Origin: Streptomyces cavernae
GTDB lineage: Bacteria > Actinomycetota > Actinomycetes > Streptomycetales > Streptomycetaceae
NCBI RefSeq assembly: GCF_004023625.1
Contig: NZ_RPDJ01000017.1
Span: forward strand, 124,001 to 188,000
Direction of reading: 5' to 3'
DNA length: 64,000 nucleotides
The stretch's first letter is position 1. Each line of letters starts with the position of its first letter. A model generated the notes under the pieces. The model was not told the DNA's origin. It saw nothing but the letters and a program-made list of their open reading frames with translations, and did no database searches. Shown piece after piece: positions 25,235-33,732 of this stretch. Made by a program: the position numbers and the translations under genes.

Positions 25235-26527
25235 TCAGGCGCGGCCGCTGGTGAGACGTCCGCGCAGATAGCCGTACGGTCCGTAGGCCATTCCCCGCAG
25301 TTCCAGGAGAGTGAGGTTCCGGGACCAACCAGCCACCGGATCGTTGCTGCGGGCTCGGGATCTGCTCATCACGAACCGGATACCGCCGGGAAGTCTGCGC
25401 AACAGGGCGTACAGCCTGCGGGGATCACGTGCCAGGGCGCCGGTGAGATAGGCGCCGAACCCGACGCCGTAGCCGAAGACCTGTGCCGCCACGGCGTCCG
25501 GCGTGCGACGGTGGCGGTGCCAGACGATCGCATCCGGCTGGTACGCGAGCTTGTGCCCGGCGTGCAGGACCTCGAAGAACGACAACAGGTCGTCGCCGCT
25601 CCGCGCCGGGGTGCCGGCGCCAGTCGCCGGGTCGAAACCGCCCAGGGAACGGATCACGTCCGTCCGGAAGGCCATGTTCGCTCCGGAGCCGAAGCGCCCG
25701 GCCGTGAAGGGGAACAGCGGCTCGTCCGGCGGTTCGCTGAGCGACCAGGTGCACGGTGTGTATCCCTTCGCGTAGTCGCCGAGGCACTCCAGCACGACCT
25801 GGGTCGCGGTCTCGAGCTCGGTGGGCAGGATCAGTCCGGTGACACACCCGATCTGCGGGTCCCGTACGAACGCAGTGGCCAGGGCGGACAGCCATCCGGG
25901 ATCGACGAGGGTGTCGTCGTCGGTGAAGGCGACCAAACTGCCCCGCGCACGGGCCAGCCCCGTGTTGTGGGCGCGGGCCAGGCCGGCGACGGGTTCGCGC
26001 ACATAGCGGACGCGGCCGCGGAAGGCTCGGCGCACCAGCGATTCGGTCGCATCGTCTGCCGGTGCGTTGTCCACGACGATGACTTCGAAATCCGGATAGT
26101 CCGACCTGAGCAGCGAGCACAGGCACCGGCGCAGCAGCTCCGGCCGGTCCCGGCTGGCCACGATCACACTGATGGCGGGTGCTTCACGGAGGGCGTGAAG
26201 CCGGGGCAGCTGGCAGGGCGGCGTCGGGCGGCCGGCGTCCGGGGCCCTTGCCTCGTCCGCTGCGAGGTGCCGGGCGACCTGGCTTGCCAGCTCACCCTGT
26301 GCGGCGTTGACGACGGACCGCCAAAGGCCGTCGGGTCCGGAACCGTCTGCGGCACTGACCATGCCCACCGGAAGACCGTGCAGTCGCACGAGGGCCCATA
26401 CCTGCCCCTCCGGCAGAAACAGCTCACGGCCGCCCGGACGCCGGAACTCCCCGGGACGCGACAAGTCGACATCGGCCACTCGGGCCGGGGCCCGGACGAG
26501 GTCGGGGCGCAGGGTGACGGCCTTCAC
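25235..26527 (-). CDS. Glycosyltransferase family 2 with N-terminal extension
   Basis: A 430-aa protein. About 115 N-terminal residues precede the GT-A domain, which begins ISVIVASRDRPELLRRCLCSLL and has VAFTDDDTLVDPGW as the metal motif, GSGANMAFRTDVIRSLGGFD as acceptor region and SGDDLLSFFEV. The start is the GTG at 26527, which overlaps the stop of the upstream GT2 gene (GTGA). The frame runs open much further upstream, but that part is a shadow of the neighbour. It likely adds a sugar to the repeat unit; the role of the N-terminal region is unknown. Confidence 0.83.
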   Translation of the reverse strand: MKAVTLRPDLVRAPARVADVDLSRPGEFRRPGGRELFLPEGQVWALVRLHGLPVGMVSAADGSGPDGLWRSVVNAAQGELASQVARHLAADEARAPDAGRPTPPCQLPRLHALREAPAISVIVASRDRPELLRRCLCSLLRSDYPDFEVIVVDNAPADDATESLVRRAFRGRVRYVREPVAGLARAHNTGLARARGSLVAFTDDDTLVDPGWLSALATAFVRDPQIGCVTGLILPTELETATQVVLECLGDYAKGYTPCTWSLSEPPDEPLFPFTAGRFGSGANMAFRTDVIRSLGGFDPATGAGTPARSGDDLLSFFEVLHAGHKLAYQPDAIVWHRHRRTPDAVAAQVFGYGVGFGAYLTGALARDPRRLYALLRRLPGGIRFVMSRSRARSNDPVAGWSRNLTLLELRGMAYGPYGYLRGRLTSGRA

Positions 26528-27270
26528 GACGCGCTCCGCGCCTTCAGGATGGCGGACCGAGCACCGGGCCGTTCCGAGAGCAGGGTCCGCATCACCCGGC
26601 GTCCGTCGGATACGGCGTGGAGATTCGACCGACCGCTGCGCCGCGGCAGTTCGAGGCTGGGGACCTCGGCGATACGCAGTCCCGAGCGCAGGGCGTGCAC
26701 GACCATCTCGGTCTCGATCTCGAAACCGTCCGCGTGCAGGTCCAGCTGATCCAGGAAGCTCCGCCGGAAGGCGCAGAAGCCGTAGCACAGATCAGTCAGG
26801 GACGCGTGGTAGAGCCGGTTGGCGGTCGCCACGAGCACGTGGTTCCCGAGCCTCCGGATGCGGGTGATGTCCAGCGAGCCACCACCCTCGACGAAACGCG
26901 ACCCCTTGACGAAGTCGAAGCCGTTGTCGAGGAAGTGCAAAAGGTGAGGGATCTCGGTGGGTGACATGCTGCCGTCGGCGTCGATCATCACGACGTAGTC
27001 CCCGCTTGCCTTGTCGAAGCCGGTACGCAGCGCGTTCCCCTTCCCGAGACCGCTCTGCGGCACGTAGACCACGGACGGCAGGCAGTGCACGGCCATGGGC
27101 ACCGTCGCGTCACTGGAGTCTCCGTCGACGAGGATCACCTCGTCGACGCATTCCGGGATCTGCTCCAACACCCATGAGATGTTGCGGGCCTCGTTCCGCG
27201 CCGGCACGACCAGGCTCACCTTCGACCGCGGTCGGCCATTTCCCTCGTTCATGATCGGGTCGCTGTACAT
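26524..27270 (-). CDS. Dolichyl-phosphate mannosyltransferase-like GT2
   Basis: A short GT-A enzyme of 248 aa. VSLVVPARNEARNISWVLEQIP starts the domain, VDEVILVDGDSSD follows, YVVMIDADGSMSPTEIPHLL carries the DxD, and FVKGSRFVEGGGS is typical of DPM1/GtrB-like enzymes that load a sugar onto polyprenyl phosphate. That makes it a candidate for providing a lipid-linked sugar to the GT-C-like membrane protein. It is the first gene of the minus-strand operon. The ATG at 27270 follows GGGAG; a TTG at 27276 is an alternative. Its promoter contains the shared element. Confidence 0.85.
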   Translation of the reverse strand: MYSDPIMNEGNGRPRSKVSLVVPARNEARNISWVLEQIPECVDEVILVDGDSSDATVPMAVHCLPSVVYVPQSGLGKGNALRTGFDKASGDYVVMIDADGSMSPTEIPHLLHFLDNGFDFVKGSRFVEGGGSLDITRIRRLGNHVLVATANRLYHASLTDLCYGFCAFRRSFLDQLDLHADGFEIETEMVVHALRSGLRIAEVPSLELPRRSGRSNLHAVSDGRRVMRTLLSERPGARSAILKARSAS

Positions 27271-27296
27271 GATCAAGCGTCTCCCAGCACCTACGG

Positions 27297-27347
27297 CATA
27301 TATTTACGGCGTATATCTACACTTTCGCCCGATTTGCGCCTACCGTC
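27297..27347 (-). promoter_or_regulatory. GT2 promoter with shared operator-like element (copy 2)
   Basis: ATTTACGGCGTATA, GATTTGCGCC and GTCAAG appear with the same order and spacing as in the GT4 promoter at 14.1 kb. On the minus strand TTGACG gives a -35 box. The core TTTACRGCGTA includes a TAC/GTA dyad. It lies between the GT2 operon and the divergent TetR gene, so TetR 1 is a candidate ligand. Confidence 0.6.
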
Positions 27348-27389
27348 AAGAGATACCGACGGGTTCGTAGCAGCCTTCGGAGGATGTCC

Positions 27390-28139
27390 ATGGCAAGGCC
27401 GCACAGCCACGCCGAGCAGAGCGCGGGCGTGGGCAACAGCGCGGGTGAGCGGAGCCGCAATGGTCGGCTGACCCGGGAACGGGTGCTGGCCGGCGCCCTG
27501 GAACTCGTTGACCGGGAGGGCCTGTCCACGCTGAGCATGCGCCGGCTGGGCGCCGAGCTCGGCGTGGAGGCGATGGCTCTGTACCGGTACGCGGCCGGCA
27601 AGGACGCCCTCCTGGACGGCCTCGTCGAGGCGGTCTACCTCGAGGTGGAGGAGCGGCTGGACCTCGTCGTCGGCACGGCGACCACGCCGGGGGAAGTCCC
27701 CTGGCGCACCGGACTGCACCGGATCGCCCGGGCGAACTACGAGGTCCTCCTCGCCCACCCGCAGGTGGTGCCACTGCTGTTCACCCGCATGATGGAGGTT
27801 CCGTTGGCCCGACGTCCGCTCGCCGTCCTGAAGGACCACGAGCGAGTACTGGCCCTGCTACGGCAGGCCGGCTTCGACGAAGTCGGTGCCGCCGCCGTCT
27901 TCCGCGCCTTCACCGCCTGGGTCCTCGGCTACATCTCCATGGAACTGTGCGCCATGGTCGACAACCCGGACGAACCCGACCCCTCCTTCCGCCTCGGACT
28001 GCACCGCATGCCGCCGCAGGACCTGGCCAGACTCCGCGAGGCCGCGCCTGCCCTCTCCCACCCGGGCGGTCCGCAGGGACTGGCCAGCGGGCTGAATGGA
28101 CTGCTCGACCGCTATACCCGGACGGAGGGGCAGCGGTGA
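27390..28139 (+). CDS. TetR-family regulator 1 (TetR_C C-terminal type)
   Basis: A 249-aa repressor-type protein. RLTRERVLAGALELVDREGLSTLSMRRLGAELGVEAMALYRYAAGKDALLDGL is the TetR DNA-binding domain. The C-terminal ligand domain resembles the Tet-repressor C-domain group (ANYEVLLAHPQVVPLLFTRM, VFRAFTAWVLGYISMEL). GGAGG lies 6 nt before the ATG at 27390. It is divergent from the polysaccharide GT2 operon and 120 bp upstream of a closely similar paralogue, so a recent tandem duplication is likely. Confidence 0.88.
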   Translation: MARPHSHAEQSAGVGNSAGERSRNGRLTRERVLAGALELVDREGLSTLSMRRLGAELGVEAMALYRYAAGKDALLDGLVEAVYLEVEERLDLVVGTATTPGEVPWRTGLHRIARANYEVLLAHPQVVPLLFTRMMEVPLARRPLAVLKDHERVLALLRQAGFDEVGAAAVFRAFTAWVLGYISMELCAMVDNPDEPDPSFRLGLHRMPPQDLARLREAAPALSHPGGPQGLASGLNGLLDRYTRTEGQR

Positions 28140-28259
28140 CCCGTACGGTCCTTCGACGGCGACTCGCCTGGACCACGCGCCGACACCAAATCGGCCCGTG
28201 CCTGCGTAGGGTCAGGCGGTGATGGCGCAGGGAACGGTGCATGAGGTCGGAGGCAGGGA

Positions 28260-29015
28260 ATGGCACGTGACCCAGGAGCAGGCCCGGCGCGCCGGGCCAG
28301 TGACCGGGGCCGGTACGGCCGACTGAGCCGGGAACGGGTACTGGCCAGTGCGCTGGAGCTGGTCGACCGGGAGGGTCTGTCCGCACTGAGCATGCGCCGG
28401 CTGGGCGCCGAACTCGGTGTGGAAGCCATGGCGCTCTACCGGTACGCCGCCGGCAAGGATGCCCTGCTGGACGGCCTGGTCGAGGCCCTGTACCTCGAGT
28501 TGGAGGAACGGCTCGCCGCCGACGCCGACGGCACCGCCGCGCAGGGTGCGGACGCCGGGCCCGGGGGCGACGGCTGGCGCTCCGGGCTGCACCGGATCGC
28601 GCGGGCGACCTACGAGGTCTGCATCGCGCATCCGCAGGTGGTGCCGCTGCTCGCCACCCGCATGCTGGCGGTTCCGCTCGCCCGGCGCCCCATGGCGGTG
28701 CTCAAGGACCACGAGCGCGTCCTGGCCCTGCTGGAGGAGTCGGGCCTCGACGAGGAGGGCGTCGCCGCCGTCTTCCGGGCCTTCACCGCCTGGGTCCTCG
28801 GGTATGTGTCCGTGGAACTGCGGGCCATGGTCGACAATCCGGAGGAATCGGATCCCGCGTTCCGCCTGGGGCTGCACCGCATGCCGCCCCAGGAACTGCC
28901 CAGGCTCCGCGGTGCTGCCCCCGCCCTGGCCGAACAGGGAGGTCCGGAGGGACTCGCCGCCGGGCTCGACGCGCTGCTCGACCGTGTTGCGCAGCCGGAC
29001 GGTCAGGAGAGCTGA
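28260..29015 (+). CDS. TetR-family regulator 2 (tandem paralogue)
   Basis: A 251-aa paralogue of the gene just upstream. The HTH regions are almost identical (RLSRERVLASALELVDREGLSALSMRRLGAELGVEAMALYRYAAGKDALLDGL), and the C-terminal domains share VFRAFTAWVLGY and the HRMPPQ segment. Regulator 2 has an extra Ala/Gly-rich insertion near residue 85-105. GGAGG is 6 nt before the ATG. The promoter has a related GTCA-containing stretch, so cross-regulation or self-regulation is possible. Confidence 0.87.
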   Translation: MARDPGAGPARRASDRGRYGRLSRERVLASALELVDREGLSALSMRRLGAELGVEAMALYRYAAGKDALLDGLVEALYLELEERLAADADGTAAQGADAGPGGDGWRSGLHRIARATYEVCIAHPQVVPLLATRMLAVPLARRPMAVLKDHERVLALLEESGLDEEGVAAVFRAFTAWVLGYVSVELRAMVDNPEESDPAFRLGLHRMPPQELPRLRGAAPALAEQGGPEGLAAGLDALLDRVAQPDGQES

Positions 29016-29089
29016 AAGCCCTGTGGCGATCCCCGGCAGGGGTTCGCCACAGGCCCTGAAAGCCCCGGGCGGGCCCTCTGCGACCGTCC

Positions 29090-29173
29090 CCTACTGCACC
29101 GAGCAGGGCGGGCCCGAGGGGCTGGCAGCCGGTACTCGACGCCCTGTTCGACGGGCTGGCCCTGGAGCAGTGA
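29090..29173 (+). pseudogene. Third TetR paralogue: C-terminal remnant with frameshift
   Basis: The plus strand encodes EQGGPEGLAAG, identical to a stretch near the end of regulator 2. After a one-base insertion it continues LDALFDGLALEQ and a TGA at 29171-29173, again matching that C-terminus (LDALLDR). Nothing upstream of it resembles the HTH part. So there was a third copy, of which only about 25 codons survive. Confidence 0.75.
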
Positions 29174-29179
29174 TCCGCC

Positions 29180-29217
29180 CCGGAGGGGTAACCGCAAACC
29201 ACGGTTTCCCCTCCCGG
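29180..29217. terminator. Terminator between TetR remnant and P450 gene
   Basis: CCGGAGGGG with AACCG on the left pairs with CGGTT and CCCCTCCCGG on the right, a long near-perfect stem with a 7-nt loop between convergent genes. Confidence 0.65.
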
Positions 29218-29220
29218 CTG

Positions 29221-30624
29221 TCAGCGCCCCCCGCGGATCAACCCTGTCAGATACCGCCACAGCGACGACCGCTGCTGGGTCTCCTGGTCCGGGAGGGCCG
29301 GGGGTGCCGTTTCCTCCGGGTCAGAGGCGGGCGTCGGCCGGGGCGGGGGGTCCTCGGTCAGTTCGTAGCGCACGGGCAGCGAGCGCAGGCCGCGCATGAA
29401 CGGGGAGGAGCGCCACGGGAGTTGGTCGGCCGGAAGGGCCAGGGTCAGGTCGGAGAAGCGCTCGAACAGGCGGCTCACGCCGGCCGCCGCCACCATCGAG
29501 GCGAGTTCGCGTGCGGGGCACTGGCGGCGGCCCGCGCCCCATGCCAGGTGCGCCCGGCTGCTGATGGTGGAGCCGGACGCCATCTGTCCGGCGAAGAGCG
29601 GGTCGGCGTGCGCGGCCGCGGAGGAGACCCAGACCGGGTCGCCCGCGTGGATCATGTAGTTGCCGAGCGGGGTGTCCCGGGCCGCGAACCTCGGTACGAA
29701 GTTCACCAGCGGTGGCTTGCGCATGACCACCCGGTTCATGGTCTCCCGGACCATCCCGGCGGAGAGGCTGGCGCGTACCCCGCCCTCGCCGGAGATGACC
29801 TCGACGACGGTGTTGGAGATGAGGATCCCGACGTGGTCGGAGGTCATGCCGAGCAACATGAACAGCTCACGGGCGAGTTCGTCGACGGTGAGCCCCGGGT
29901 GCGCGGCCAGCAGGTACGAGGGGAAGTCGTTCCCCGGCTGCTTGATCTTCACTGCCGCCAGATCCGCCAGGGTCTCCAGCAGCCGTCCCAGGGCGGGTTC
30001 CGCGTCCGGGCCCGCGTCCAGCACCCGCCACATGTCCATCAGCGCGTCGTCGCCCTGCGAGCCGGGGAAGCCCAGCAGATGACTCGCGACCATCAGCGGC
30101 AGCGGCCGGGAGAACTGCGCGGACAGGTCCGCGACTCCTGTGCGGCCGCCCTGTCCTATCAGGGTGATGAGCGCGTCGGCGTCGGCGGTGGCGGCCGCCT
30201 TCAGCCGCTTCGCCTCGGGCTGGCGGGGGTCCTGGAACGGTCTGAGCGCGGTGTCCCACGCCATCCGCAACGCCCGGTAGCCCGGACCGCCCTGGATCAG
30301 CACGTGGTTGACCTCGAGGGAGGGCCCGAGCGGCCAGTCGGCGGGCACTCTGCCCTCCGACCGGGCCCGCCAGTTCTCCAGCCCCTTGGGCCAGTTGTTG
30401 TCGTCCTGGAGCACTTCGAGCGCCTCGCGGTACCCCAGTACCAGCCACGCGGGCACGCCCAGCAGATCCACCGGGGCGACCGGGCCGTGCTGTTGGCGCA
30501 GGCGCTCGTAGACGAGTGCCGGACGCGTCTCGTAGTCGCGCGTCAAGAGCGGCTCCGGAGTCATCTCCTCCAGCCGCGCGTCGTCAAGGTCCATGGACGC
30601 GCCGTCACCAAGGTGGGTTTCCAT
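29221..30624 (-). CDS. CYP157-like cytochrome P450 with altered ExxR motif
   Basis: A 467-aa P450. The haem-ligand Cys is about residue 369 in AHLAWGAGRRQCPAR, where Trp replaces the usual Phe of FxxGxxxC. The K-helix region reads RETMNRVVMRKPPL: the Arg before the PP is present, but the Glu three residues before it is Val, so the ExxR salt bridge is absent as written. CYP157 proteins of Streptomyces are known to lack ExxR, and the N-terminal YETRPALVYERLR, APVDLLGVPAWLVLGYREALEVL looks like that family. The start is the ATG at 30624 with GGAGGG upstream. A Pro-rich C-terminal tail of about 50 aa is present. It lies 90 bp after an MFS gene on the same strand. Confidence 0.82.
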   Translation of the reverse strand: METHLGDGASMDLDDARLEEMTPEPLLTRDYETRPALVYERLRQQHGPVAPVDLLGVPAWLVLGYREALEVLQDDNNWPKGLENWRARSEGRVPADWPLGPSLEVNHVLIQGGPGYRALRMAWDTALRPFQDPRQPEAKRLKAAATADADALITLIGQGGRTGVADLSAQFSRPLPLMVASHLLGFPGSQGDDALMDMWRVLDAGPDAEPALGRLLETLADLAAVKIKQPGNDFPSYLLAAHPGLTVDELARELFMLLGMTSDHVGILISNTVVEVISGEGGVRASLSAGMVRETMNRVVMRKPPLVNFVPRFAARDTPLGNYMIHAGDPVWVSSAAAHADPLFAGQMASGSTISSRAHLAWGAGRRQCPARELASMVAAAGVSRLFERFSDLTLALPADQLPWRSSPFMRGLRSLPVRYELTEDPPPRPTPASDPEETAPPALPDQETQQRSSLWRYLTGLIRGGR

Positions 30625-30786
30625 ATCGAGCAGCCCTCCGACACTCCCCGTTCCAATGCGTAACCGATCGGTGGCTACTGACCGGTTGGAGACCATACCT
30701 CAGGCCGCCCGTGGTAACGGAAGAGGGTGGCGTGACGTTTGCGGCCGGTCCCGGTCCCGGTGCCGCTGTTGTCCGACGTGCCGTCG

Positions 30787-32106
30787 TCAGACGGTGGCCT
30801 GGGCCTGGCTGTCCGCGGTGCGCAGCACCGGGTCCGCGCGCAGCCGCAGGAAGGCGAGGGCGAGGGCGACGGCCTGCAGCGCGCCACACACGGCGATGAC
30901 GTGGTCGAGTGCGGACGGCGGGGTCAGCGCGACCATGATCCCCGCGATCGGGAACGGCAGCAGCAGCAGAAGGATGGTCAGGGAGAGGGTGCTGCCGAAG
31001 ACGGCGGGCGGGATGAGGAGGGAGCGCAGGGTGCGCAGTACGACGGTCAGGCCGCCGTCGCCCGCCATGAACAGTGCCATGAGCACCGCGTACGTGGTGT
31101 AGGTGGGCGCCTGGGACAGGGCCAGACACGCTGCGGCCGCGACGGTGGAACACACGACGCCGACTCCCCACAGGCCGAGCCGGTTGAGTGCGATCCGGCA
31201 GGCGGCGACCGCGAGCAGGGTGGACGCCGCGGCGGCCGACCAGAGGGTGCCGACGGCGGCGGTGGACAGGCCGAAGCGTTCCACCACGATGATCGGGCTG
31301 GCCGACTGGAGCAGCGCGAGCGCGAGGTTGGAGATGGCCAGTCCGGCCACCAGCCAGCTCAGCACCGGCAGCGCACGCAGCGTCAGCCACCCGACCTTCA
31401 GGCCGTCGCCCCGCTGCGAAGCCCCGCCCTGCGCGGAGCGGAGCGGGGTCGGCGGGGTCTGCAGGGCGAGCGCGGCCGCCAGGAAGGAGAGCGCGCTGAG
31501 GACCGCCAGCATCCGGCTCGGTCCGGCCAGCAGGAGTACGCCGCCCAGCACGGGCCCGGTGAGGGTCGCGGTCTGGTCGATGCCGATCAGCACGGACTGC
31601 ACCCTGTGGGCCTTGGTCTCCGCCCGGCGGCTGACGATGGCGCCCACGGCCTCGTTGGCGATGAAGCTGAACTGGGTCAGGGCACCGGTGGCGGCGGCCA
31701 GCGCCATCACGGTAACCGTCTCCGCCGTTCCCTGCGGGAGGACGATCAGCACGGCGGTCCCCGCGGCGACCAGCAGCCCCCGGGTCAGCGAGGCGACGAA
31801 GCACACGACGGCGGCGCCGCGCCGGTCGACCAGATCGCCGGCCAGACCGAACGCCGCGACGCGCGGGATCCATTCCAGGGCGAAGGCCAGCCCGGTCAGG
31901 GAGGCGGAGTTGGTGGTGGCCAGCACGAGCAGGGGCATGGCGTAGGTCGCCATGGAGAAGGCCAGTGCGTCGAAGGCACGCGGCGCGTAGACCCGGCGGA
32001 GCAGGCTGCCCTGGGGAATGGCTGCGTGCCGGCCCGCCGGTCGGCCCTCGTACACGGAGATGGTCACGGAGGATGGGTGCTTTCGGTCAGCGATGAGCGG
32101 CGGCAC
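30787..32106 (-). CDS. MFS transporter
   Basis: A 439-aa major facilitator with about 12 helices, of the group that includes enterobactin exporters and macrolide efflux proteins. AGDLVDRRGAAVVCF fits the loop 2-3 signature (GxLaDRxGrR). Internal symmetry is visible, with a basic central loop around residues 215-235 (TPLRSAQGGASQRGDGLKVG). It probably exports a small molecule. The start is uncertain: GTG at 32106 or a downstream GTG, both without a clear ribosome site. The P450 gene follows in the same direction. Confidence 0.83.
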   Translation of the reverse strand: MPPLIADRKHPSSVTISVYEGRPAGRHAAIPQGSLLRRVYAPRAFDALAFSMATYAMPLLVLATTNSASLTGLAFALEWIPRVAAFGLAGDLVDRRGAAVVCFVASLTRGLLVAAGTAVLIVLPQGTAETVTVMALAAATGALTQFSFIANEAVGAIVSRRAETKAHRVQSVLIGIDQTATLTGPVLGGVLLLAGPSRMLAVLSALSFLAAALALQTPPTPLRSAQGGASQRGDGLKVGWLTLRALPVLSWLVAGLAISNLALALLQSASPIIVVERFGLSTAAVGTLWSAAAASTLLAVAACRIALNRLGLWGVGVVCSTVAAAACLALSQAPTYTTYAVLMALFMAGDGGLTVVLRTLRSLLIPPAVFGSTLSLTILLLLLPFPIAGIMVALTPPSALDHVIAVCGALQAVALALAFLRLRADPVLRTADSQAQATV

Positions 32107-32733
32107 AACTCGGCCTTGGAGGAGGGCGTTTCGGGGGTGCCCGGCCGGTTCTGCCCAGGGGGGAGACAGACTGATGGTTTGTCAGGGGAGTGTAGGGGCT
32201 GGGGGTCAGCCTGAGCGCGGTTGGGGGCGCCGGTCCTGCTTGGTCGAGGTCATGGCGCGGTGTCCGGTCACGCAAACTCCGCTCTTCGTGAGGACAGGAT
32301 GGAGACGGACATGACGAAACGACCGACATGCCCAAAGCAGAGAACTGGCGCTGTTCTACGCCTGGTTGAGACGTGAACCACAGTGCAGCCATAAGGTAAC
32401 CGATTGTTTCGCGTTACCAGAGGGGTAATCAGCCAAAAGTGAGGGCGGAGGTTCCTCAACCGACCATTCCCGCGCCGGCCAGGCAAGGAAGTAGACCCCG
32501 GCAGGCAGTTTCTGTTCGCAGAATCCAGAGATAGCGCAATGACGTGCACACATCAAGCCTTGAGATGGACTCGGACAGATCCGATGTCAGAGGACGCCGT
32601 CGATCTCGGCTTCGCACGACGCCGACGTGCGTGAGCCCGCGAGGACGCCGGCCTCCGCGAAGAATTCCAGCCGGAGCGAGGCAGGGATCTCCGGCCGGAG
32701 CGAGGCAGGCGACGTACCGGGCCGGCCCCGAGC
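32107..32733. other. 627-bp gap without a convincing gene
   Basis: No reading frame here has the expected codon bias. It is less GC-rich in 32330-32560. It contains GGTAAC/GTTACC as a dyad at 32395-32418 (12-bp loop) and a 16-bp direct repeat GCCGGAGCGAGGCAGG at 32670-32685 and 32694-32709, just beyond the LysR stop. The MFS promoter is probably at its left edge. Confidence 0.45.
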
Positions 32734-33648
32734 CTACCGGCGGGTGGCGATGCCGAGCAGAGTGGCCGCCGGGCCCGTCGGCGGCGTATCGGGAAGCCAG
32801 ACGGCGCGGAACGTACGGCGCAGCATGCCGGGCATGTCCAGTGGCACGTGGATCAGCCTCCGGTCGCCCAGTTCCGCGGAGACGGCGAGGCGGCTCAGTG
32901 CGGCGGGCGCGCCGCCGGCCGTCACGGCGGCCTTGATCGCGGCGGTGGAACCGAGCTCGGCGGCAGGCGACGCGGGCTCGCCGGCCTTGCGGAGAAGTTC
33001 CCACAACGCGTCGCGGGTACCGGACCCCTGTTCGCGCAGGATCAACGGGGTCGCGGCGAGTGTGCGCAGGGGCAGCGGGCGCCGGCGCCTCGCCCACCCG
33101 TGGTCCGGTGAGACCACGACGACCAGTTCGTCACCGCCGACCGCCCGGCTGCGCAGACCGAGCGGCGCGCGGGGCCCCTCGACGAATCCCAGGTCGGCCT
33201 CGCGGCGGCGGACCATGTCGGCGACCTGCTCGGAGTTGCCGACCCGCAGGCCGACCTTCACCTGCGGAGCCTTGGCACCCAGGGCGATCAGCCATCCGGG
33301 GATCCGATGGTCGGCGATCGTCATCGACGCGGCGATACGCAACCGGCCCTGCTGGTCGGCGTGGAGGGCGACGACGCCGCTGACCAGCGCGCGGGCCGCG
33401 TCGAGCACCGGCCGTGCCCAGTCCACGACCGTGGCCCCGGCGGGGGTCAGCCGGGATCCGGTGGGACCGCGTTCCAGCAGGACCAGCCTCAGTTGCCGTT
33501 CCAGGGCGCTGATCCGCATGCTCGCCGCCGGCTGGCTGATTCCGTGCCGTACCGCGGCCTGCCCGAGGCTCCCGGTCTCGGCGACCGACACCAGCAGATC
33601 CAGCACCTTCAGCTCCGGAGTCCCCGGAGGCAGGCCCATCAGCTCCAC
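32734..33648 (-). CDS. LysR-family regulator, divergent from the YeiH gene
   Basis: A 304-aa LysR protein. LKVLDLLVSVAETGSLGQAAVRHGISQPAASMRISALERQLRLVLLERGPTGSRLTPAG is the N-terminal winged HTH and linker. The rest is the periplasmic-binding-protein-like effector domain (RLRIAASMTIADHRIPGWLIAL). LysR genes are very often paired head-to-head with a YeiH gene, as here, with 84 bp between starts, so it should control that gene. Confidence 0.9.
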   Translation of the reverse strand: MELMGLPPGTPELKVLDLLVSVAETGSLGQAAVRHGISQPAASMRISALERQLRLVLLERGPTGSRLTPAGATVVDWARPVLDAARALVSGVVALHADQQGRLRIAASMTIADHRIPGWLIALGAKAPQVKVGLRVGNSEQVADMVRRREADLGFVEGPRAPLGLRSRAVGGDELVVVVSPDHGWARRRRPLPLRTLAATPLILREQGSGTRDALWELLRKAGEPASPAAELGSTAAIKAAVTAGGAPAALSRLAVSAELGDRRLIHVPLDMPGMLRRTFRAVWLPDTPPTGPAATLLGIATRR

Positions 33649-33732
33649 TTATGACCCCCTGCGGAATCGGTCTCTACCGAAGGCCGCCGAGCGCGGCGAT
33701 CGTGAGGAAGCGGGTCCAGTGAAGGAGACGCC

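Noticed and set aside
24242..26749. An 835-codon plus-strand frame
   Set aside because: It crosses three minus-strand genes with good motifs and tight stop-start overlaps; it is a shadow.
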